Assembly: GCA_027061865.1 (NCBI GenBank)
Contig: JAMOVZ010000213.1
Location: 1 to 10,195 of the forward strand
Source of the DNA: Desulfobacterales bacterium
GTDB lineage: Bacteria; Desulfobacterota; DSM-4660; Desulfatiglandales; Desulfatiglandaceae
Direction: 5' to 3'
Length of the DNA: 10,195 nucleotides
The translations under genes and the position numbers were made by a program. Below are positions 5,850-10,195 of the stretch, piece by piece (within the stretch, counting starts at the first letter, position 1; each line of letters starts with the position of its first letter). Below the pieces are notes generated by a model. The model was not told the DNA's origin and did not search any database. It worked only from the letters and a program-made list of their open reading frames with translations.

Positions 5850-5926
5850 GCGCCTGTAGCTCAGCTGGACAGAGCAGCGGACTTCTAATCCGCGGGTCGG
5901 GGGTTCGAATCCTCCCAGGCGCGCCA
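5850..5926 (+). tRNA. tRNA-Arg (anticodon UCU)
   Basis: A full cloverleaf of 77 nt can be folded. The acceptor stem is GCGCCTG (5850-5856) with CAGGCGC (5916-5922), then discriminator G and an encoded CCA (5924-5926). The D arm contains GCTCAG...GAGC. The anticodon stem is GCGGA/TCCGC (5877-5881, 5889-5893) around loop CTTCTAA, placing TCT at 5884-5886. The T arm contains GGTTCGAAT. It should decode AGA and AGG, both used in the neighbouring genes. A terminator follows 14 nt later. Confidence 0.97.
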
Positions 5927-5940
5927 GCACAAAGCACAGG

Positions 5941-5978
5941 AAGGGCGGCCTGGATTTCAAGGGCCGTCTTTTTTATTT
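5941..5978 (+). terminator. Rho-independent terminator of tRNA-Arg
   Basis: AAGGGCGGCC (5941-5950) pairs with GGCCGTCTT (5962-5970) in a 9-bp stem with one bulged G and one G-U pair, over an 11-nt loop. TTTTTT continues from 5969, then ATTT. It works in the plus direction; the opposite strand has no T-run, so it does not stop the convergent kinase/phosphatase gene. Confidence 0.8.
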
Positions 5979-5994
5979 CCCGGTTTTTGTGCGG

Positions 5995-7209
5995 CTATTG
6001 ATAGGGCCTCAGCTGGAATAGCTTTTTTGTCTGTGTGGCAACGATGTGGTAAAACTTGTCTTGGGGGATGTAGATGTAAGGGACATCTTCAGTGCGGCGA
6101 TATAGAAAATGGGAGAGAATCATCCGGTTGACTGCCCTGTGGCCTATTATCATGATATTGTCTGAGCCCCCGGTCAGGTAAAGGGCCTTTTTTATCCCCC
6201 TGTCAATCCGCTCTTTCATGGTGATATAACCCTCGCCACCCGGGTACACGTAATTGTACTTGTCTTTTCTCCTGGCGTAATAGACCTCCGGCATCTTCTT
6301 TCTGATTTCCTCATAGCTCATACACTCGCACACACCGCTGTGTATTTCGTTGAACTCTTCGAGGGGAATGATGACGCAGTCTTTTTGTTTGGCGGCAATG
6401 GGCTGGGCAGTCTGGACGGTTCGTTTCTTCTTGCTGGTAAATATGACAGGAATCTTCTTTTTGGTGAAGTAGCGTGCGAGCGCCTCGGCCTGGGCCATGC
6501 CTTTGGCCGTCAGGCTAGAGTCCCCTCCTATCCGATCTTCCAGGTTGAATGTGGTCTCGCCATGTCGAATCAGGAAGAGGTTCTTTACCGTGTCGGTTAC
6601 CAAGAAATCTCGGAGCAAGTCATAGTAAGGGATCGTGTCAGTTATCTCTTCCTTGAGTATCCTGTTGTTAAGTGAGTCAAGCTTTATGAAATTGCGCTCG
6701 GTGGCGAGGGGCTTGTATATGGATTCATAATACTGAATCCTCTGGGTAAAGCTTTCAAATGCTGCATCCTTGTCCAAGTTCTGGAATTCAGGGAGCATGA
6801 TCTTCCGCCAGATACTGGCCTCCAAGATCGAGTGGTCATTGTTTATGCATTCGATAAATAGGATGGGGGCATCCTTGAGCATAGAGGCGATCATAATTCG
6901 TCGCTTGAGGCTCACATTGGTGGCATCAAGAATTGCCACGTGCCCATTGTTTTCCAAATACCTCTTAGCCCGATTAAGGTTGATGAGGGCAATTCTTTCC
7001 CTCAGCTCCACGCCGGTTTTATTGTCAGGAGCGTAAAACTCAGGCGTTGTAGTATTCATCCTGGTGATCTGGCGCCTGAGTTGACCGTTGTTGAAGATCC
7101 TGGTCTTTATGTGATTTTTGTTCAAGTTTTCTTTTAACCTGGTGGCAATGGTGGATTTGCCCCTTGCAGGGAGTCCCACCATGACAATATAGAGCTTCTC
7201 TGTAACCAT
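5995..7209 (-). CDS. Bifunctional 6-phosphofructo-2-kinase / fructose-2,6-bisphosphatase homologue (eukaryotic-type fusion)
   Basis: The 404-residue cytoplasmic protein has both halves of the eukaryotic PFKFB enzyme in the same order. Residues 5-205 are the kinase: Walker A GLPARGKS (12-19) and LDATNVSLKRR (94-104), matching the DATN motif that carries the catalytic Asp/Thr. Residues 209-404 are a histidine phosphatase: RHGE (H216, phospho-acceptor), RIGGDSSLTAKG (226-237), NEIHSGVCE with E288, YPGGEGY (322-328) and GHRAVNR (H357). Rat liver has the triad H258, E327, H392 with similar spacing. The pathway would be synthesis and breakdown of fructose 2,6-bisphosphate, a glycolysis/gluconeogenesis switch in eukaryotes; use in this bacterium is inferred. 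ATG 7209 begins the conserved region, with GAGG and AAGG upstream; a TTG at 7272 is in frame but less likely. It is divergent from the Bax-inhibitor gene and convergent with tRNA-Arg. Confidence 0.92.
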   Translation of the reverse strand: MVTEKLYIVMVGLPARGKSTIATRLKENLNKNHIKTRIFNNGQLRRQITRMNTTTPEFYAPDNKTGVELRERIALINLNRAKRYLENNGHVAILDATNVSLKRRIMIASMLKDAPILFIECINNDHSILEASIWRKIMLPEFQNLDKDAAFESFTQRIQYYESIYKPLATERNFIKLDSLNNRILKEEITDTIPYYDLLRDFLVTDTVKNLFLIRHGETTFNLEDRIGGDSSLTAKGMAQAEALARYFTKKKIPVIFTSKKKRTVQTAQPIAAKQKDCVIIPLEEFNEIHSGVCECMSYEEIRKKMPEVYYARRKDKYNYVYPGGEGYITMKERIDRGIKKALYLTGGSDNIMIIGHRAVNRMILSHFLYRRTEDVPYIYIPQDKFYHIVATQTKKLFQLRPYQ

Positions 7210-7353
7210 GGTTGCCTTGCCTCGGATAAAGTCCCCCGTCTGTTTTTGAACCAGGTGTGGTGCTGCCACCAAATAGTTCCCATTTGTTTATAGCTTATCC
7301 CAAAAAAAGGAGCAATGCCAAGCAGGAACAGGGCTTTTTTGAGCCTAAATCTC

Positions 7354-7381
7354 TTGATGTTTTCCTTCAACCCTTTATAAT
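7354..7381 (+). promoter_or_regulatory. Sigma70-type promoter for the Bax-inhibitor-1 gene
   Basis: TTGATG (7354-7359), a 16-nt spacer and a perfect TATAAT (7376-7381). The start point would be near 7388, giving a leader of about 26 nt that contains AGAGGAGG before ATG 7414. This is the most convincing promoter in the window. The divergent kinase/phosphatase gene has only a TATAAA-like -10 at 7287-7292 without a clear -35. Confidence 0.7.
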
Positions 7382-7413
7382 AAAAACCGAGAAATTTGCC
7401 AGAGGAGGTCTGC

Positions 7414-8118
7414 ATGGCTCAAGTTTCGGTTGCCAGGCCCAGGGCAGAAGCCCTTGTAAACGAGTTTGTAAGAAGTGTGTACAACTGGATGGCCGTTGGG
7501 CTAGGGCTCACCGGTGTAGTTGCTTATTATGTCTCAACGAGCCCTTCCATATTGAGACTCATCTATGGCAACCCGATTTTGCTCTTTGTTCTTATCGCAG
7601 CGGAATTAGGACTGGTTTTTTCCATAAGCGGCATGGTTACAAGGTTGAGTGCATCCACCGCTACCCTCCTTTTTGTTATCTATTCCGCCCTTAACGGTGT
7701 GACCCTTTCTTTCATATTTTTGGTGTACACCCGGGCATCAATTGTGAGTACCTTTTTCATATGCGCAGGCACATTTCTGGCTTGCAGTATTTATGGCTGG
7801 ACCACGAAGAGGGATCTTACCTCCTGGGGCGGATTCCTGATGATGGGCCTTATAGGTATAATCATCGCCTCTCTGGTGAACATGTTTATCCGCAGTAGTG
7901 CCATGGACCTTATTATCAGCTATATCGGGGTGATAGTCTTTGTGGGATTGACCGCCCATGACACCCAGAGGCTTAAGCATATGGCACTGACCCAGCCGGC
8001 AGACCTTGAGGCCGGAGTGGTCAGAAAAGGGGCCATCCTGGGGGCCCTGAGCTTATATTTGGACTTTGTGAATCTGTTTCTCATGCTGTTAAGGATATTT
8101 GGATCCAGCAAGGAATAA
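7414..8118 (+). CDS. Bax inhibitor-1/YccA family integral membrane protein
   Basis: The 234-residue inner-membrane protein has about seven hydrophobic segments (near residues 25-42, 53-72, 83-104, 108-127, 139-158, 166-180 and 208-229). The family signature is present: GLTAHDTQRLK (178-188) and ALSLYLDFVNLFLMLLRI (211-228). In the Bacillus relative YetJ, two aspartates at these places form a pH-sensing latch of a calcium leak; here they are D183 and D217. E. coli YccA of the same family modulates the FtsH protease, so calcium leak and protease control are both possible roles. The loop between the two Asp residues is longer than in YetJ. ATG 7414 is fixed by AGAGGAGG 5-12 nt upstream. It has its own promoter and terminator, so it is probably a single-gene transcript. 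Confidence 0.93.
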   Translation: MAQVSVARPRAEALVNEFVRSVYNWMAVGLGLTGVVAYYVSTSPSILRLIYGNPILLFVLIAAELGLVFSISGMVTRLSASTATLLFVIYSALNGVTLSFIFLVYTRASIVSTFFICAGTFLACSIYGWTTKRDLTSWGGFLMMGLIGIIIASLVNMFIRSSAMDLIISYIGVIVFVGLTAHDTQRLKHMALTQPADLEAGVVRKGAILGALSLYLDFVNLFLMLLRIFGSSKE

Positions 8119-8144
8119 GATACATTGGGGCATTGGCTCCATTT

Positions 8145-8189
8145 CCCCTCTGAGGGAAGAGGCCGCTCTTCTCTCAGGGGGTTATTTTT
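8145..8189 (+). terminator. Strong Rho-independent terminator after the Bax-inhibitor-1 gene
   Basis: The arms at 8145-8161 (beginning CCCCTCTGAG) and 8166-8181 (ending CTCAGGGGG) pair over about 16 bp with one bulged T and one G-U pair, closed by a GCCG tetraloop. TTATTTTT follows directly. It separates the membrane protein from the next operon. Confidence 0.9.
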
Positions 8190-8209
8190 AGGGTTCTTAT
8201 TTTTAAGGG
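8182..8209. repeat. Short tandem-like direct repeat TTATTTTTA(A)GGG
   Basis: TTATTTTTAGGG (8182-8193) recurs as TTATTTTTAAGGG (8197-8209), 15 bp apart. The first copy is the terminator T-tract and the second supplies AAGGG, the only ribosome-site-like element before ATG 8216. It may be a local duplication. Confidence 0.4.
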
Positions 8210-8215
8210 CATTAC

Positions 8216-9148
8216 ATGGAGCCATCTTATCTAAAGGCATATCAAGAAGGGGTTCTGAACCAGAGAATCCAGGAGGCGGTGGAGAGGCTTGAATCTTGCA
8301 CGCTTTGTCCGAGACAGTGTGGAGTGAATAGGCTTGAGGGTGAAGAAGGGATTTGCAGGACCGGTAGAAAGGCGAGAGTTGCAAGCTATAATGCCCATTT
8401 CGGTGAAGAATCTCCACTGGTAGGCAAGCACGGCTCGGGGACAATTTTCTTAAGTTCCTGCAATCTCCTGTGTAAATTCTGCCAAAATTACGAAATTAGC
8501 CATTTGCGGGAAGGCTTTGATGTGGAACCTGAGCAGATGGCCGCCATGATGATCCAGCTTGCTGAGAGGGGATGCCACAACATTAATTTTGTGACACCCT
8601 CTCATGTGGTCCCTCAGATTCTGGAGGCCTTACCGGTTGCAATTGAACAGGGACTCAGGATTCCTCTGATATATAACTCCAGCGGATATGATGCTGTTGA
8701 GACCCTGAAGTTGCTGGAGGGGATTTTTGATATTTACATGCCTGACTTCAAGTTCTGGGAGCCTCGTTGGGCTGAGCGGTATTGCAATGCCCCAGACTAT
8801 CCGGAAGCGGCCCGCCAGGCTATAAAAGAGATGCACCGCCAGGTGGGTGACCTGGAGCTTGACGAGGAGGGCATTGCGGTAAAGGGGCTGCTTGTGAGGC
8901 ACCTGGTGATGCCTGGAGGGATTGCAGGGACATCAAAAGTGGCAGAGTTTATATCAAAGGAGATATCACCCGATACTTACATAAATGTAATGGATCAATA
9001 TAGGCCCTGCGGAGAGGTTCATGGAGACGATATTATTGGTCGAAGGCTTACAGCCAGCGAGTACAGGGAAGCTGTTGAGGCCGTCAAGGCTTCGGGCCTC
9101 CACCGTCTTGATCCCAGAGATAGAGTCCGGTTAATTTTTACTTTCTGA
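8216..9148 (+). CDS. PflX-type radical SAM protein (pyruvate-formate-lyase-activating-enzyme homologue)
   Basis: The 310-residue cytoplasmic iron-sulfur protein belongs to the radical SAM group related to pyruvate formate-lyase activase (PflX/COG1313 type). C82-x3-C86-x2-C89 (SCNLLCKFCQNYEIS) holds the 4Fe-4S cluster that cleaves S-adenosylmethionine. An N-terminal C28, C31, C35, C47 set (CTLCPRQCGVNR, then GICRTG) is typical of this subgroup and may bind a second cluster or zinc. No glycyl-radical enzyme is encoded nearby, so its target is unknown; members of this group are often found without one. ATG 8216 is chosen from the start of conservation and the AAGGGC 5-10 nt upstream. Its TGA overlaps the ATG of the phosphatase gene by 1 nt, so translation is probably coupled. 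No promoter was recognised between the preceding terminator and the gene. Confidence 0.92.
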   Translation: MEPSYLKAYQEGVLNQRIQEAVERLESCTLCPRQCGVNRLEGEEGICRTGRKARVASYNAHFGEESPLVGKHGSGTIFLSSCNLLCKFCQNYEISHLREGFDVEPEQMAAMMIQLAERGCHNINFVTPSHVVPQILEALPVAIEQGLRIPLIYNSSGYDAVETLKLLEGIFDIYMPDFKFWEPRWAERYCNAPDYPEAARQAIKEMHRQVGDLELDEEGIAVKGLLVRHLVMPGGIAGTSKVAEFISKEISPDTYINVMDQYRPCGEVHGDDIIGRRLTASEYREAVEAVKASGLHRLDPRDRVRLIFTF

Positions 9149-9795
9149 TGGAACAGGGGCGAATATTTGTCATAGGAGATGTCCACGGGTGTTCTGAAAT
9201 GCTAAAGCGCCTTGTGGACAAAATCGGTTGGGAACCTGCAAATGACCGGCTCATCTTTGTGGGTGACTATATTGACCGAGGCGAGGATTCCAGAGGCGTG
9301 GTGGAATTCATTTTGGCCCTGAAAAAACTATCTCCCAACATCACTTGCCTAATAGGAAACCATGAGGCCATATTCCTGGACTACCTGTCAGGAATGGACA
9401 GAAAACTCTTCCTGCTAAACGGAGGAATGAACACTTTGGAGTCCTATGAGTTTCATAAGGTCGAAAACGAGGATGAGCTGCTCCCTCCTGAACATAAGGA
9501 ATTCTTTAATTCCCTGGAAAGGATGGTGGAGCTAGACCGCTACTATGTGGTGCATGCGGGTTTCAAGCCAGGCATTGATGTGGGAAAACAAGAGATCGAA
9601 GACATGATCTGGATAAGAGACAGCTTTATTTATTCTGACTGCGATTTTGGTAAAAAAGTGATATTTGGGCATACTCCTTTTTATGAGCCCTTTATCATGG
9701 ATAATAAAATCGGCATAGACACCGGGGCCGTCTATGGAAATCGGCTCACTTGCCTGGAATTGCCTGAGTTCAGGTTCCATTGGGTGGAACCATGA
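9148..9795 (+). CDS. PP2A/lambda-type protein phosphatase-like metallophosphoesterase
   Basis: The 215-residue cytoplasmic protein carries the PPP/lambda-phosphatase motifs: GDVHG (10-14), GDYIDRG (39-45), GNHE (70-73), HAG (136-138), GHTP (174-177) and DTG (191-193). The set predicts a di-manganese or iron-type active site. Bacterial relatives such as PrpA/PrpB dephosphorylate Ser, Thr or Tyr of proteins, and close cousins (ApaH-like, bis-phosphatases) act on nucleotides or sugars, so the substrate is open. Its ATG overlaps the upstream stop (TGATG at 9146-9150) and its own TGA overlaps the next ATG (ATGA at 9792-9795). It lacks a strong ribosome site, which fits translational coupling. Length is normal for the family. 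The tight packing implies a function tied to its neighbours, but which is not evident. Confidence 0.92.
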   Translation: MEQGRIFVIGDVHGCSEMLKRLVDKIGWEPANDRLIFVGDYIDRGEDSRGVVEFILALKKLSPNITCLIGNHEAIFLDYLSGMDRKLFLLNGGMNTLESYEFHKVENEDELLPPEHKEFFNSLERMVELDRYYVVHAGFKPGIDVGKQEIEDMIWIRDSFIYSDCDFGKKVIFGHTPFYEPFIMDNKIGIDTGAVYGNRLTCLELPEFRFHWVEP

Positions 9796-10195
9796 GGATA
9801 GGGATCACCACAACGATTCCCATAGAGATCATCTTCGCCGCAAGGCTTATCCCAGTTGACCTGAACAATGTCTTCATCACTTCCTCTTCCCCCCCCAACC
9901 ATGTGGACATGGCCGAAAGGGCGGGTTTCGCCCACAATACATGCGCTTGGATCAAGGGAATTTACTCGGTGGTGCTAAAGAAGAGGATAGACACTGTGGT
10001 GGCCGTAGTGGGAGGGGACTGCAGCAACGCGGTGGCCCTTGCAGAAGTCCTCCAAAAGAGGGGGGTAAACATAATTGCCTTCCAATATCCTCACGACAGG
10101 GATTATGAAAAACTCCGCCAGGAGATGGAACGCCTTGCCCACCGGTTTTCAGTCACCTGGAAAGAAGTGGAAAGGGCCAAGAAGAGGCTTGACCG
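9792..10195 (+). CDS. 2-hydroxyacyl-CoA dehydratase-family iron-sulfur protein, N-terminal part (runs off window)
   Basis: From ATG 9792 the frame is open to the window end, giving 134 residues and an incomplete gene. The start MRIGITTTIPIEIIFAA, then PVDLNNVFIT (21-30), CAWIKGIYS (C51) and GGDCSNA (C77), follows the HgdB/BcrC-type subunit family that holds a 4Fe-4S cluster with cysteines at such positions; at least one more cluster Cys is expected downstream. Family members include 2-hydroxyglutaryl-CoA and phenyllactyl-CoA dehydratases and benzoyl-CoA reductase subunits, which need an ATP-driven activase. Short stand-alone homologues of this GITTTIP type in anaerobes are uncharacterised. 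It overlaps the phosphatase stop by 4 nt (ATGA), so it is the third gene of a coupled operon. Family assignment is good; reaction unknown. Confidence 0.85.
   Translation, partial: MRIGITTTIPIEIIFAARLIPVDLNNVFITSSSPPNHVDMAERAGFAHNTCAWIKGIYSVVLKKRIDTVVAVVGGDCSNAVALAEVLQKRGVNIIAFQYPHDRDYEKLRQEMERLAHRFSVTWKEVERAKKRLD

Noticed and set aside
7257..7694. Plus-strand 145-codon frame across the promoter and 5' part of the Bax-inhibitor gene
   Set aside because: It overlaps the strong promoter and the well-supported membrane-protein frame and has Cys/His-rich shadow composition.
1..10195. CRISPR array, insertion sequence, integrase or phage genes
   Set aside because: No regularly spaced repeats, transposase motifs or terminal inverted repeats were seen.

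Overview
This window looks like a chromosomal segment of a moderate-GC anaerobic bacterium, most likely a deltaproteobacterium-type member of the Desulfobacterota. That placement is inferred from the gene mix: a CooT-type nickel protein, a PflX-type radical SAM protein, a 2-hydroxyacyl-CoA-dehydratase-like protein, a bacterial PAC2 protein and a receiver protein with a basic aromatic tail. No rRNA or marker gene settles it. No CRISPR array, IS element, phage gene or integrase was seen.

Layout. Positions 1-459 hold the C-terminal ATPase end of a histidine kinase. Tail to tail with it, on the minus strand, is a response regulator (488-1009). A compact control region (about 1121-1161) contains two overlapping, face-to-face sigma70-like promoters inside an inverted repeat. 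One fires left into the response regulator. The other fires right into a four-gene run: a small helical His-rich protein, CooT, a YfcE/MJ0936-type phosphoesterase and a Sir2 deacylase (1236-3038). The sirtuin ends 1 nt from the end of a convergent PAC2-family gene (3040-3906, minus). PAC2 diverges from a 454-residue unrecognised protein (4081-5445) that resembles a signalling protein with a degenerate histidine-kinase H-box and no ATPase domain.

Positions 5446-5849 hold no intact gene. They contain a weak terminator, an 18-bp imperfect palindrome and a probable decayed RelE/ParE-type toxin fragment abutting tRNA-Arg(UCU) (5850-5926). A terminator follows the tRNA. Next comes a complete eukaryotic-type bifunctional 6-phosphofructo-2-kinase/fructose-2,6-bisphosphatase homologue (5995-7209, minus), divergent from a Bax-inhibitor-1 family membrane protein (7414-8118). 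The latter has a clear promoter and a strong terminator.

The last region is an overlapping operon: a PflX-type radical SAM protein (8216-9148), a PP2A-type metallophosphatase (9148-9795) and the start of a 2-hydroxyacyl-CoA dehydratase-like iron-sulfur protein (9792 to the window end).

How the genes may work together is mostly inference. The kinase and regulator could form a two-component pair although they are not co-transcribed. CooT and the His-rich partner suggest nickel handling, as expected in an anaerobe with nickel hydrogenase or CO dehydrogenase. The stop/start overlaps at the right end imply tightly coupled expression. The PFK-2/FBPase-2 fusion is the most unusual single gene. The symmetric promoter pair and the pseudo-kinase-like protein are the best candidates for undescribed regulation.
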